From contig OX381718.1 of the NCBI GenBank assembly GCA_947462335.1, positions 40,702,976 to 40,766,975 on the forward strand: 64,000 nucleotides of DNA, given 5' to 3'. Source of the DNA: Harmothoe impar (Eukaryota; Annelida; Polychaeta; Phyllodocida; Polynoidae). This document shows, one piece after another, positions 20,640 to 33,407 of this stretch (position 1 is the first letter of the stretch; the number at the start of each line of letters is the position of its first letter). A program made the position numbers and the translations under genes. Under the pieces are notes generated by a model. It was not told the origin of the DNA and ran no database searches. It saw only the letters and a program-made list of their open reading frames with translations.

Positions 20640-20810
20640 AATTGTAGTGTTGGTGCATCATGCGATCCTTCAGAAGTGTATCAATCCTGAATGGCCACCA
20701 TGATGCATGTACATGAATTATTCACAAGGCATATATAATGTCGTTACCAAAATCTGTAGTGCAGCAGAGCGCTATGCTGCTCTTTTAAACACGGTTGAGG
20801 CCTCTAGACA
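20640..20810. repeat. hairpin MITE fragment
   Basis: GGTGCATCATGCGATCCTTCAGAAG and ATGATGCATGTACATGAATTA resemble the GATGCAT-rich family, followed by GCTATGCTGCTCTTTTAA. Degenerate. Confidence 0.45.
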
Positions 20811-21124
20811 TTTAATGTACAATGATTGATGGAACCAAAGCTGAGCATTTATAAGGCCCAGATAAAAAGGTAACTAGAGAGTTGAGTTGCTAAGGGGAGT
20901 ACTCCAGCAGCCATAGCTGCGGAGAGGCCTCGGTCAGCTGAGGTGTCCATGTGTTCATACATGTCTTGACCTTCAAACAAGAATCTAATCTTACACTTGA
21001 AAGCATTTCACCTTAAAGGAACCAGATCTGCGATATTCTGGAAGGAGGTTTTACATATAGGAGGGGTGGGGTAAGGGGCCTGGATTAGATATGAGCATCA
21101 CCGTCTATTCTCACATAGAAGCCT

Positions 21125-21340
21125 AACTCGCATAATATTATAAGCTGCACCCAACTTTGGGCTAATGCTATAAGCTGTGCTGGTGATCTGATTATGATGA
21201 TTTTAGTACTGTACTATAAAAGTAGAAACGTATGTGGAAGCCGCACCCTGACTCTGGGCTGGCCCTATGAGCCGGACTGGCGATCTGACTGGCGTACTGG
21301 CTGCGAATTCTACGCTCGCGAGAATTTACGGTATGTGGTT
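21125..21340. repeat. fragment of the TACCGTA (AAGCCGC) MITE
   Basis: It carries AAGCCGCACCCTGACTCTGG, GCGATCTGACTGGCGTACTGG and a right end AATTTACGGTA like 27974-28596. The left terminus is missing or diverged. Confidence 0.6.
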
Positions 21341-23065
21341 TAATAAAGACGGAAGAAAATCGGGAATTGTTTTTGGTCCTGAAGCTGTGAACTGTACATG
21401 TTTAATCAAGATTAAAAAGCAATGTAATAATGTCAAAGCTGAAGATTTTCTGTCAACTTACTTATCAGGTTGCATTTTGGAACAGCAATAGTTATGTGTT
21501 TGCTGATAGATTACAGGCATATTACAGGCACATTTCCAGCTAACAAAAAATACATTATTTTACGTCAAAATAACGTTTCTAGCGTTATATAACGTTTTGC
21601 AACAATAAAGAGCCATGGGGAAACGTTATAATTATACTACGTTGTACAGTTTATGTTTACTTGGTTACAGGCATACACTACGACTTCTGTGTACTACTTT
21701 CTAAAATGTATCTTTAAGGGTTGTGGATCGATGAAGATCCATTTATGCACGTTCTCTCATGTTTTAGGTAGAACATATTAAGGTAAGTTCCATCTGTCAT
21801 GTCCGCCCACATTGAGGGCTTCATGACAGGCTCCATGTTTGATGCAGATATCTCGGTGAGCAGCTGGAGGGGGGGCACTTCATGATAATACGTGTGTGCA
21901 GCTGACAAGGGTACTTTTTCAAAAATGTTTCCCTAGGCAAGGTTGCACTTTTGGCAAAATATCTGCAAGTAAGTTTCAATTTTGTTTTAATTTTTTAAAG
22001 TGTTTTACAAATCCCCCCTAAGCAAGGGCAAGGGGTTATATGGGGACCAGCCGTATACCAGTGTCACTAAAGCATTGCGTGCCCCCCCCCCCCCCTGCCA
22101 GACTATTCAGATATAATGATGATGTTCAATTTTCAGCATCCCTTTGAACCCCCTCCGTGGTAGTCCATGCTCCAATCTAGATACAATTGATGGAGGGGAA
22201 GCAAGCTGTTGGCCTTTAAATTCAGGTGTATCAATCACCAGGCCATGCTTGATGGTCTGCTGGTACACTGGGCTCCTGTGTAGTACAATACCACTGGTAA
22301 CTGCTGATCTGCTGGTACACTTGGCTCCTGTGGTGGTACGTTACCGATGGTCATACAGCCTGTGGAAACCAGCTTGTTTGGAACTTACATTAACTCCTGG
22401 TTATGATTAAAAAATGTAAAAAGTTGACAAAGATCATTATATGATGAATCGGCCACGGTAGTGTTGTTTTAGATTTATATATTTTACAGCCTCTCTAACC
22501 TTGCATGCGCTACATTGACAATCGAATCACATGTGCCATGAGGATGGTGCTTACTTTTAAATGGCTAAGTGTGGTGTTAGCTTTAACAACATTTATACCC
22601 ACTGGGCTTCATGTTTCCGGATTTATAGTTGACTGTGTCGGGACTGCATTTCAGAGGAAGGGGCTGTGTCTTGGAAACATTAGTAGAAACATTTCCCTTT
22701 GCCGTAGAATCTGATACCTTCTTGGACTTTGATATATTTTCATCTATCTTAAAATGATAGATCTATCTTGTGAAAGCCTCTCTCAGCCCTACACATTCAG
22801 TCTCATGACTGTTTCCAGTGATCTGTTTGCCTCTGAAGTCCTAGCATGCCTCTCACTCTTTGCGTGTAGGCGTATACTTCTCGATAATCCTCATTCTTTT
22901 CGAGCTATGGCAAAGATTGTACTCAATTTTTCCAGATGGTATGCAATCTCACTTGTACCTAGCCAGTGCTGTATTCATGCATCATGCCGACCTAACTGAA
23001 TAAATTCTCTCCTAAGGCGTTGGGAGGATGTACCAATACAGTCATGGGGCATTGCACTGTGTTGA
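21341..23065. other. unassigned stretch
   Basis: A poly-C tract lies at 22082-22095. Two short + strand ORFs (22505-22714 and 22754-22999) have hydrophobic stretches but no recognisable family, and I do not call them genes. 22960-23060 contains hairpin-MITE-like CATGCATCATGCCGACC. Confidence 0.35.
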
Positions 23066-23155
23066 TGCATCATGGCAATTCATGGTTGCATCATAGCAAT
23101 TCATGGTTGCTTCATAGCAATTCATGGTTGCATCATGGCAATTCATGGTGCAAAA
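23066..23155. repeat. short tandem repeat, 20-bp unit
   Basis: Four consecutive units of GCATCATGGCAATTCATGGTT with one or two changes each. The MNCYDATMNCHDAT peptide on the minus strand comes from it. Confidence 0.9.
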
Positions 23156-23574
23156 GTTGCTCTGCAACAACGTGGCGTCCATGAAGGATTGGAATGAAAT
23201 GTCACAGTCACGATTATTCATGATTAATTCATAAATATCAAGTGTCCCAGAAAAGCCCAGGTGACACGAGGGTGACACTGATACTGCGAAAAAACATCTT
23301 GTTGTTTTAGATTCATTTTCTGGGCGACTTATGGTGACACTCCCTCGAAATCACGAGAAATGCATAGTACATTGCCCACGGAAAACAATCCTGGACCTTT
23401 TTATCTATAGGAACCTGATGAGATAGATCCTCTAATATTCAATTTATTGATGGGATAGATCTTCAATATGCATTTTATTGATGTAAAGTGATATATTATG
23501 ACAAGGGTGTCTCCCAAGTGACTATTTCAAGGTTACTGAATTTGAACACTGATTTTTTCACCAAAAAGGGTCTG

Positions 23575-23700
23575 CAGTCTTAATGAGCAGTCCTGCATTG
23601 GCGCATCAGGCTGACCTTTCAGGAGTGTATCATTCCAGGAGGGTCAGCATTTTGCATGAATGTAAGTCCGGCGTCACATGCCATGGTTGCATGTTTGTAC
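23575..23700. repeat. hairpin MITE fragment
   Basis: GCATTGGCGCATCAGGCTGACC...GGTCAGCATTTTGCATGAATG shows the family's inverted arms. Degenerate. Confidence 0.5.
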
Positions 23701-24180
23701 CATGACCACATAAAGGAATCCATTTTGCTTTTTATTTAATTAGACTTCAGAAAACATCCTCAGGGGATTTTTATTTAGAAACAAAGGGGCTTCCAGTTCT
23801 GGACAGAACTCGGGACCTGGTCTGGCACCACCGAACAGTTTGTAGGACGAGTGCAATTTCAGGCTGTTTTAAATTCTACAAGCTATGAAATATCAGGCGG
23901 TGTAATAAATAGGTGCCACCAGTGTGCCCAGAACAAAAACTGCAGAAAATGCCTTTTACATCAGAACTATCGTGATGAAAAATATCATATTCCGAAAGCA
24001 TGTAATAGAGAGCATGGAAAATGACATGAAATGTGCACTTGAATAGTTGATGAACAATAATACAGCATATGTATTATTCGTATAAAGTTTCTCATGTTTC
24101 TACTTGGAGGCAGATGCAGTGCTTTTTCTTTTGAACACAAGTATTGGACTTGTTATGGCAAGAGGATTGCAAATACAGTA

Positions 24181-24367
24181 TACCGTATTCGACGTTATTA
24201 TACGTTAAATAATACGTTAAAAAATTTTTTTTATGACATTTTTAGTACTTAAGAGTTTAAATGTCCCCGAAATCGCGAAATTTGATTGTTTGTTCTAGTC
24301 TAAAAATGCCTCAAAAAGGGGGGGGGCGCTTATTAGGGGGAGGGCGCTTATTACATCGAATACGGTA
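24181..24367. repeat. TACCGTA-family MITE, short form
   Basis: TACCGTATTCGACG at the left and TCGAATACGGTA at the right are inverted. The interior has GGGGGGCGCTTATTAGG. The ends read as TA plus CCGTA, consistent with TA duplication by Tc1/mariner-like machinery (inference). Confidence 0.75.
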
Positions 24368-24390
24368 TATATAGTATTATTCTAGTATAA

Positions 24391-25290
24391 TGTAACGGGG
24401 AGATGGATGTATGGGGGTCGCTGACTATTGGGTCTAGAGAGTAAACAACACAGGTGCTTTGCAGTTGTAAGAAACAGGTTTTCTATTAGAAGGTGACTTA
24501 AGTACTTACACTCAGGAGGCGCTTGGAGCATCACGGGCATGAGGCCTTACTTATAACACCTAACAGTAACGGCTAGAGGTATAAACACTGAGGTCCTGAT
24601 ATAGGATTAGGCCTTAAATACTGGGGTATAATGATACCCGGAACTTCCAAATGCAGGGAGGTATAGCAATACCTCTTAACTAACCCACAGGTGTGAGCAG
24701 CTGGCAGGAAGCCGTGCTAACACCTACTAACTATAACAGCTAGGGAGGGAAACCCTCTTGTCTAGATATAAGATATCAGACACTAAACACTTAAGGGTAT
24801 GAGGATACCAAGAATCTTGAATACTAGGAGGTATAGTGATACCTTTACCTAAATATGGAATGACCAGTGTACCTGGCCTGTGAATATGAGGATATTCACA
24901 GTAACCCTACAACTAATGAATCTAATAACCTGGCATGAAGCCTTACTACTAACTACTAAAAATAACAGCTAGGCTAGAATGGTATCTGATACCTGAGGGC
25001 ATGAAGATGCCAACACTATTACTAATGATTGCAGTCCAGTATGGGATACTGGGACTACAGAGCATCCCCTATAGCTAACTATCTCTTAGAGTGGAGTATG
25101 GGATACTGAAGCTCGGGGGTCATCGCGTCGCCTTATATAGGCGACGCGCCGCCCCGCAGCTCCGCCCCGAGAGGAAGCGACACGCCACCTAGCGGCCCCG
25201 CGGAGAAGCGCCGCCCCGCGAGGAAGTGACGGTGGCACCGCCCCGCGGCCCCACTACGAAGCGCCGCCCCAGCGGCTGGCTGCCGCCACA
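24391..25290. mobile_element. solo LTR
   Basis: A 900-bp block begins TGTAACGGGG and ends CGCCACA (TG...CA). It is flanked by ATAA on both sides (24387-24390 and 25291-25294), a 4-bp target duplication. A TATA-like CTTATATAG lies at 25132-25140, followed by an unusually GC-rich tail. The interior shows quasi-repeats of TATAGC(A/T)ATACC and GGCATGA(A/G)GCC. No internal coding region remains, so it is the product of LTR-LTR recombination. The superfamily is uncertain, possibly Ty3/Gypsy-like. Confidence 0.7.
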
Positions 25291-25639
25291 ATAAGTTTAG
25301 AACTTCCCTTCCTTTTAGCTTTTCCTCAGTCTGCCTGTGTTATATCCTCAAGTGTTATGGCAAGTGAGTTGCAAATTCCCATTTTATTAATATGAGTGTC
25401 TGTATCTCACCTTGTCTAACCTCCATGTGCCTTGCTTCTGCATCAACATTTGTAAACTATTAGGTAATAGACCTTGCAGAGATTCAGAGGTTAAAGAGAA
25501 ATTTGCAATAAGATGCAACAAAGTTCTCCAATATCTGCAATATTTCAGCAATTTGAGAGAATTTCATGATTTCCAGTGAATCACCTAGTATTATGTAATG
25601 TGCCTAAACTATGAGCTGTGCTTGAATCTGACGTGTATG

Positions 25640-25790
25640 ATCACACAGAAAAGTAAAGGAGTCGCCACAACTCTGACAGCCAGAGTCACAGTTGTCTCCC
25701 ACGTGACACCTGTAGAGGAGAGTCGAATGAGTTTGACTCTCCGTTCCTGAAGAGTCAACAGCAGTTGACCCCTCAAAAGAGGGGATTCAA
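25640..25790. repeat. AGAGTC-rich MITE fragment
   Basis: CACAGAAAAGTAAAGGAGTC and the later GAGAGTCGAATGAGTTTGACTCTCC palindrome resemble the CACAGAG MITE and the AGAGTCAA segment at 28880-29130. Confidence 0.5.
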
Positions 25791-25935
25791 AATTGAATAC
25801 ATGAGTGCATGCAGGTCAGGTGGATTGTGTATTTATGCCAGGGTAGAGTGGAGGCAATAGGTGTATATAATTAGTGGGCAGGCCAGGTGAGGTCTGTGAG
25901 AGAAGTTAGTAGGTGAGGTTATTACCCAAGACAGG

Positions 25936-26756
25936 TGTAGAACCGTTATGTGTATCAAAAACGTGACGTGTAGTAAATACACAGTTACTACACATCACGG
26001 CTGGCCATGCAAACGTGATGTGTATCAAATAAACGTGATATGTGGTAACCATCGAACTGTGATGTGTAGTAGCTAACGTGAGGTGTAGTCACTTGAATCA
26101 AGACATATCCAACCGTTATCTGTATCAACAAACATGATATGTATCAACCCTGCCCCACTCCTCAACAAGAGAGGCAGGGCAGGATAGGATAGGGGAGGGG
26201 AGGGGAGGGAAGGAGGGCAGAATAAACAATCTTAGCATAATTCTAATCTATAATCTTAGGTTGGAGTTAGGGTGTTGCTACACGTAATACATTTTTTTGT
26301 ACCATGAATCGGAAAAGGTTATTGACTGAGGATTAAGATTATGTATTATAGAGTGTAGAAAATCTGTCCACTGGGTGTTCACGGTGATGGTGACCTGGGA
26401 TAGTACCCTGGTGCTCACTAGGTGGTCATAATACTCATGTGATCCAGGGTGACCATTTGTGATAACCTAGAAAATTCTTTGTGGCTATTATCTTTTTCTG
26501 TGTAACGAGGTATTATTTAAACATTATTTCAAACATTATTTCCCCCCTCCTTCCATCATCAAGTAGCATGTGAGAGCATTTTATAGTCCTCATCAGAAAG
26601 AGAAGACGTTTTGATATAGATAGAAGCAGGGGAATTATAAAATTCCTTGATACAGATCACGTTGATACAGATCACGTTATTTTGATACAGATCACGTTGT
26701 GTTGATACAGATCACGTTTGCCCATCACGGTCCTTGATACACATCACGGTTCTACA
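25936..26756. mobile_element. TIR element, TGTAGAACCG...CGGTTCTACA
   Basis: The inverted ends TGTAGAACCGT(T/G)ATGTGTATCAA are flanked by a perfect 5-bp duplication ACAGG (25931-25935 and 26757-26761). Subterminal arrays of ACGTGAT(G/C)TGTATCAA point inward from both sides (25940-26150 and 26640-26750). Architecture, terminus and duplication length match the element at 1540-3044, though the repeated unit has a different central base set. There is no ORF, so it is non-autonomous. A G-rich tract at 26188-26218 could form a quadruplex. Confidence 0.85.
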
Positions 26757-26761
26757 ACAGG

Positions 26762-27688
26762 TCAAAAACAAGACATCTCTTAATGTCCACTACTTCCCCC
26801 TGTGTGAAAGGGCTAAGTTATATCTGTCTCACACTAGATTCTACAGACCATTGGCCATGCACATATTTGATGCCAATATCAGATCTATATGAAGTAGTAA
26901 GCAGTGCCACACATAATATCTCACACAGTTAGTGCCCAACCTTATGTTTATTTCCCATACCCACAAATATGGTGACTAAGCTCCATACTGTTGATGTTCT
27001 TGGAATGTATTGTATAGTTTGTCATCACATTTGATTCAGGTAAGTTAACTGGAAAGCTTATCAATTGACTTCCCTTAACCACACTATTTGGACATAGTGG
27101 ACCTATCTATAAAGTCATCATGACTCTGCTACCAGAGTCAACTAGAGTTGACCTTGGTAAAAGAGTCATGGCGACGCCTTTACATCGCTCTGCGATATTA
27201 ACTATTCCCAGAGAGCTAAAGGGATATCTGACATATTGCTGTAAGATGTATGCTACCAAACTTGCAATATATAACCATGTTAGTGCAAAACCATGACACA
27301 TGATGATATATAATCTTTTGTGAGTTTAAGGGTGTGTAAAAATGATATTTGAAGTCTAACATATTGACTCTTCATTAAGAATAGGGAATATATACTGTGA
27401 ACAGGAATCAAGGATATTCAACTACGTATACATTTATTTTCTCAGAATGATTGCACAATGCTTACATAATCTGGCTTTGAAGCAGGCCTGAAATAAGTCC
27501 AAACCACATTACATCAGTTTCGAATTACTGCCAAATCTAAACCGCCTATTACCAATCATTATGATATTTAAAGTGCATAGTGTTCATCTATTAACATGAC
27601 CTCTCCCTATACCAACAAGTCAGCCACTCTGGGAGTTCCAACACAGTCACAGCTAGCTCTTGCTCTCACAGGATATGCCCTCAAACCC
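26762..27688. other. unassigned stretch
   Basis: It contains an AGAGTC palindromic fragment near 27118-27170. No coding signal recognised. Confidence 0.4.
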
Positions 27689-27794
27689 AATGGGCACAAA
27701 ATTCAGGTCAATGTTGTATCAGCTTTGAATCAATATTGAATCAACATTACCAACCAGTTATCAATGTTGATTCAATGTTCTGTGCCCACTGGGA
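27689..27794. repeat. short MITE, CCCA(A/G)TGGGCACA ends
   Basis: The left CCCAATGGGCACAAAATTC pairs with the right TTCTGTGCCCACTGGG. The interior has repeated TCAATGTTGATTC motifs. Related motifs occur at 60215-60350. Confidence 0.65.
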
Positions 27795-27973
27795 AGGGGC
27801 CTATTCTACCAATTTGATTATTGCCATTGAGTTACAGCTGGGACCCATCTCACAATGGGTCCCAAAACACATAGCACTGACATGGTGCGGACAATTTGTA
27901 TGTCACCGAATCCCATGTGTGTCCAAAGTGTGTCAGAGAGCCCTTTTGATACCCGCTGGACTGCATTTCAATG

Positions 27974-28596
27974 TACCGTAAAACCTTGCGTATAAGCCCG
28001 ACTTTGGCCCGATCCTATAAGCCGCATAAGCCTCCTGAACCACCCCTGGGAAAAACTCACGTATTAATTAGCTGTACCCTGAACGTTGGTCTAAAACTCA
28101 TGATACTGCCTCCCGAACTCGGCACTCTGAATGGGTGCCGGGGGGAGGGGGGGGGGGTGGCATTGGCGAGTGGATGGCTTGTTGCTGTGTGATTGTAGGG
28201 TACAGTACTGCAGCTATGGATGGGGGAGGTGGGGGGGGGGGGGGGGCTAAGTACTACAATGTATTGTTCTAGGGTCCTCCGGATTGTCCGTGGAGTCTCT
28301 ACAAGTGTTACAAGTGCCCCCCCCGCCCCAAGCTGAAGTAGTAAGGCTATGTGGCGGTCAATGCTGGCAGGGATATTAGCAGTGGTTTGTGTTGAGGTGC
28401 GAAGATACCCACCCCCAGCAGTCTCTGCTGCTCCTAAGGTCATGTTGTGGTTATTCTACGATGATTTTGGAAATTATATTTTGGAAAAACCCGCGTATAA
28501 GCCGCATCCTGACTTTAAATTTGGCCCGATCCTATAAGCCGCACTGGTGATCTGACTCGCGTACTAAGCACGGCTTCTACGCGAGGTTTTACGGTA
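27974..28596. repeat. TACCGTA-family MITE, long form
   Basis: The left end TACCGTAAAACCTTGCGTATAAGCC and right end GGCTTCTACGCGAGGTTTTACGGTA are inverted. Subterminal GGCCCGATCCTATAAGCC occurs at both ends. Internal poly-G runs sit at 28140-28158 and 28221-28247. No transposase frame. Confidence 0.85.
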
Positions 28597-31500
28597 GTTT
28601 CATAATGTATAGAAGTTTTCCTTTGAATGTGTAAATCAAGATAAAAAATGAAATATATAACTGGAGACACCTTATTTGCAGTTTCAGATTAACTATAAGC
28701 ATGAAACAACACTTCCTGAAGGTATCAACTAAACATTGGATTGCAAAGATGACAGACTTAAAATGGCCACTTGGGCAAGTCTTATCTTAGCTGAGTCTAA
28801 CTTGATGAATATTGCTTTCTACCTTTCATTCTTCATAACTTGAGAGGTTCTCTGGGTATCCCAACAGAATCCTTATTTCTACTCTTTCAGAGGGGAGAGT
28901 CAATGATAGTTCAACTCTCCACTTTTAAGGAGTTGACCCTACTTTGACTCTGATTTAAAGGGTGTCAAACCAGTTTTGACTCCTTGTACAGCAGTGTCGA
29001 ATATGCTTTAACTCCATTCAAGAAGAGAGTCAAATACAGTTTGACTCTCTTGCCTATTAAAGAGAGTCAAAAAGAGAGTTATTCTGGCGATAGAGTTTTG
29101 AGTCTGCTAAAAGAGTTAGGTTGACTCTGATCATTTGTGTACATACAACACAGATAATCACATTTCCTTAAAGTGATCAAAAAAGCAATGGGGCCGAACT
29201 CCATGTCATCACATCTACTCTTTTTCCAGAGTCATATTCATTCCAAAAAGTGTCTGGACTCTTCTTCCACAACCCGGTAATGCTGGGGTGTGGCAATGCG
29301 AATCCAGAATCAGGCATTGACCAGCTAGGGAATGGCAGTCCAGTAGGCTGATTGCCTGATTTTCTTTTAAACTTTCAAAGAGTGTAGATTGGCAACAAGG
29401 ATAGGGGACGGAAGCAGATGAGTTAAAGAAAGTGTATATTTTCACCCCTTATTATAGTCTTCTTAAGTTTCAGAAGATATCTAACCAAAACCGCATTCGT
29501 TTTTTTAAAGGTTGAAGATGTCCTAACGCTCAAACACTCCCCCAGTGGGAACTCAGGCTCTCGGCAGTGCATCCCTCACCCATCCTGCATTCACACAACC
29601 AGTGAGTGACACTGCCAGAACATTCTCTACCTACACATTCCTTAACTAAATCAGGACATTTCCAAATCCAGAGAAGCAAGACTCTTGACGGGTTAAACTG
29701 TGGTATTTTCACCTGGTTTTTATGGTTCAGATGAATTCTTTTGGTTACCTCACACGAGGGGTCCAAGTTTGTTCGGCCATCCCCTCCCCCTCCCTAGCAG
29801 GGTTAATATGCATGGTGGTCCACCTTTTTTATCTAAAGGTTAGCGGGAACAGGCGATTTTGAAAGAATAACGTCAAAATTATGAACATTATACCATTGGA
29901 AAGCTGATAATACTTGAAACAATGATATGTGACTCCCAAACTTATACATGGAATATCCAAATTTCAGTTGATTTCTCCCAGAAAAAAAGAAAAATTAATT
30001 TAACTAGATATCCAGAGAGAAGTGACTAGTGGGGTTTACATTTAAAAAGTCCATGTTTTTTGCCCAAGAAAGTTATAAAAATAATATTTTTATTTATATT
30101 TAATATAGATTGCCATATAGTCTGAATGTATTTGTTGAGATTCCCATAGCTATATTACCATTAAACAGTATTTTAGGTGGGATAATGCATACAGCTGAGC
30201 ACCCAACCTGCCTCAAGTGGAACATCAACACCAGCAGTACCTCACCTGGGCACTGCCTATAATTACCCATTCAAGTGGAACAGGCCTCTTCAGGGCCAGC
30301 CCCAGCAGGGGCTAAGTCAATGGGTAATAGTATGCAAATGACCCTATCATATGACATAGGGTCAGGTAGGGAGAATTTGGCTGACCTGACCTGACAAACA
30401 TGCTAAAATACTTATGGATGGACTTTCATAGTCACTGAAAGCACATGGATATAATAGTATTTGATGGTATCTAATCCCCTTCCTCAGGATAATAACGTAA
30501 GAGACATGTATCATGGTTTAAACATATTTCATCCCATTGCATACCTTCTATATTACATCTAAATAAAACATATCTAGTAGTATTATGGTCCATACACTTG
30601 GTTTAGAATGTCTTGTGTCCTCCTGACAGGTTTTTGCCAGAGAAAAACATTGATTTCCATCTAATTTTCCTGCTGCAAGATTACACCTCACTGTTAGCCA
30701 CTTTCTGAGATCTGGCCCAGCATTGACTGACCTACCACCTAGTGTGCGTTGTGCTTGCTCATTGACAATAGCTATTCATCTACAACACTCTCTACAGCCT
30801 GCACTATATCCAGTCAGCCGGATTGACAACTATTGTTAAAATCGATCCTTTCAGCCGCATGCATGCATAGATGTACTATTGAATTCAGTTCCTGGTGGTC
30901 ATTATTGTGTATCTTTACAAAGGCTTGGACGTATTCTCGCCCAAACAACAGTCATGTCCAACTATCGGCATTGTATACTTTTGACAGGCCGGTGATGATA
31001 CGTAAATTAACCAGTAGTCAATACAGTGGATTAAGTTATATCGAAAAACTATAAGTACCAAGGGGCTAGGCATTATGATAGGCCTTACTTTATTCAACAT
31101 CAAATAACTTTAGTTTTACAAATTGGTGGTTCTTCTGACCGGAAAATGTTGTGTAAATGCTAAGTTATATATTTGAAGTCATATTTAAACGCTACTGAAA
31201 TGTTTGATGAAGTCAATTCCCCATTTCAATGTTGACTCTACCCGACGTTTCAGCGGTCAACGTTCCTAGCCTGTACGTTATTTCAGCAAATAAACAATGT
31301 GTTACCTCGGGTAGAATGATTAATGTTGGAACTCTGAAATGCTATTCAAGAAATGATAACTCAGGTTTCCATTATTTAAAACCCTTGGTTTGTTTATCCT
31401 TTTTAATTAAAGTAATTACTCAATCGTTTAGCCCATGCCGGATCCTTCTGCTACATACATGGACTCCGTAGCGCTAACGCTTCAAAAAAGATAACGTGAC

Positions 31501-33400
31501 GTCTCTGGCATGCTCATTTGGGGTATTGATGTCGCTGTTATGTATATATGACTTACGCATAATGTTTTAACAAAAATATATGATAAATGGTATTATTTTA
31601 GAATGTATAAGCTATAGCAGTAGGCTAGTGTACAGGATTATCGTAGAATGCCTTTTGATCACTGTTGATTATATCCTAGCTATGTCTTTGAGTCAGCTAA
31701 ATGTTACCCTTATATGCCCGATATTCTTTTACATGTAAGTTTATCCCCATATGACTGACTTTTTTGTATAAGTTCTCATGCTGTAACAATGAAATGGAGG
31801 TGCTGTAGTCAGAAATGCAAAAGTAATTAATTATTCATTGTATGTATATCAACCTTCTCTGTGGTTCGGGTGAGACACGTGTAACTGCATGTACTTTTAT
31901 GTTTTCGTGATTACAGCTAAACACTTTACAAATTGAAATTATATTGAGGTTGTAATAGGTTGTCAAAGTAGTACAAAGAGCCTAGTACATTAAGGCCATA
32001 TGCTGGCCTTAGAGGGTTAACTGATAAATGAGCCGACTCCTATCTGTGCATGTCGTGAATCAGATACGATACAAAGCCGACATGATGCATGCTACTTCCC
32101 AATCACGATAACATGTTTTATATCTAGGCAGAGGAAGCGGCAGCGATTTCATTAATTGTGTACAAAAAATGATAAGAGGAGGCGTTTTGAGGATGTTAGC
32201 TGGGCCGTCATGCAATATACATGTAATTGTTGCTGAGATATTCATCAAATAGGACAGCTTTATTCTGGCACTATAGCTGCTGCGCACTCTGAAAGTGATG
32301 GGGGTAGATTTGAAATAGTTTTGGACTATAGGGGATTATTAATACCCCCTCCCGTTACAGATTCGTTGTAATCCGGATACATACTTAGAGGCAGACACTT
32401 GAATTTGTGTTTATTCAAGCATTTTAATTTCTCTATTGTGAATTTACCCTATCCAGTGTATTGGGATACATCATTCTGGTGGCAAAAGGTAACTGAAACC
32501 ATGATCAAAGCATACCTCCTTTGAATAATGCTATAACTCACCCTTTTCAGAATGTGGCATTGCCTGCATAACCATACTACCAGGTAACCTCATGTATGTT
32601 TCGTTCGTTCAGTCCGGACCGGCCCTGTGAACCTGCTGACCAGCCTTCCCTCTTTTCACATGGCCATGGTTTTGGGCCGAATTCTTGGCAAATGGTTATA
32701 TTATTGCAAAATGTCAACTGCCAAAGGACGACTTATCAACGCTGGAAGAATCGTTGGCGGATTTTCATTTGTGTTGTGAAATATAGAAAACAACTAATAA
32801 TTGTTTTTTTCGTTTCCTGCCCGTGCGAACGTATGAAGACTTTTAACCCAACGCCCTGTATTGGATTCACGCACGCACTTACTCCTTTAACGTGCAGGCT
32901 TTTTGATGAAAACAGGTGAAATGTTTTTGCTGAAAGTAACTATTTTTTTCAACCGAATTATCATAAGTTTTTACAAGTTCAGCGATTCTGATAACAATGT
33001 TAACAAGAACAAAAGTAGGCGTACTAGCAATTTTTCGCCAACCTTTCTGAGAGGCTCCAAATTGGTCCATCTCCCCAGCAGGAATAGCGAAATATTATGT
33101 CTAATTTTAATGGGATAGTTTATAGATATTATAGTTAAAATCAATGGCGTAATTATTGACTAGTAGACAGCTATATTACATTCGTGCCATATCATATTAT
33201 ATAAGCAAAAAGGATAGCGCAATACTGGAGCAGAACATCAATCTAAAAGGGGTCATCTACAGCAATTTGCCAGCTGACACATTAAATCTACACACAGGCT
33301 GAAATATGAGATCACATATTATGCCACTTTTCAAATCAATACCATTTTCCTTTTTAAATCGACACCACCATAGATTTATCATCCCCAGCAAGCTGTCATA
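28597..33400. other. gene-poor stretch
   Basis: Nothing I can call a gene. 28880-29130 holds several AGAGTCAA/TTGACTCT inverted motifs (a degenerate MITE). 30180-30360 holds short inverted TTACCCATT/AATGGGTAA arms. The remaining ORFs are short and domain-free. Confidence 0.4.
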
Positions 33401-33407
33401 TTTCAGC

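Noticed and set aside
22505..22999. Two adjacent ORFs with hydrophobic segments, considered as receptor fragments
   Set aside because: No recognisable motif, no splice-consistent model, and the flanks are repeat-like.
24391..25290. Protein gene in the 900-bp block with a TATA box
   Set aside because: No open frame, and TG...CA with ATAA on both sides fits a solo LTR better.
32596..32919. 107-codon ORF with basic residues
   Set aside because: No domain and no supporting exon neighbours. Length is compatible with chance in 64 kb.
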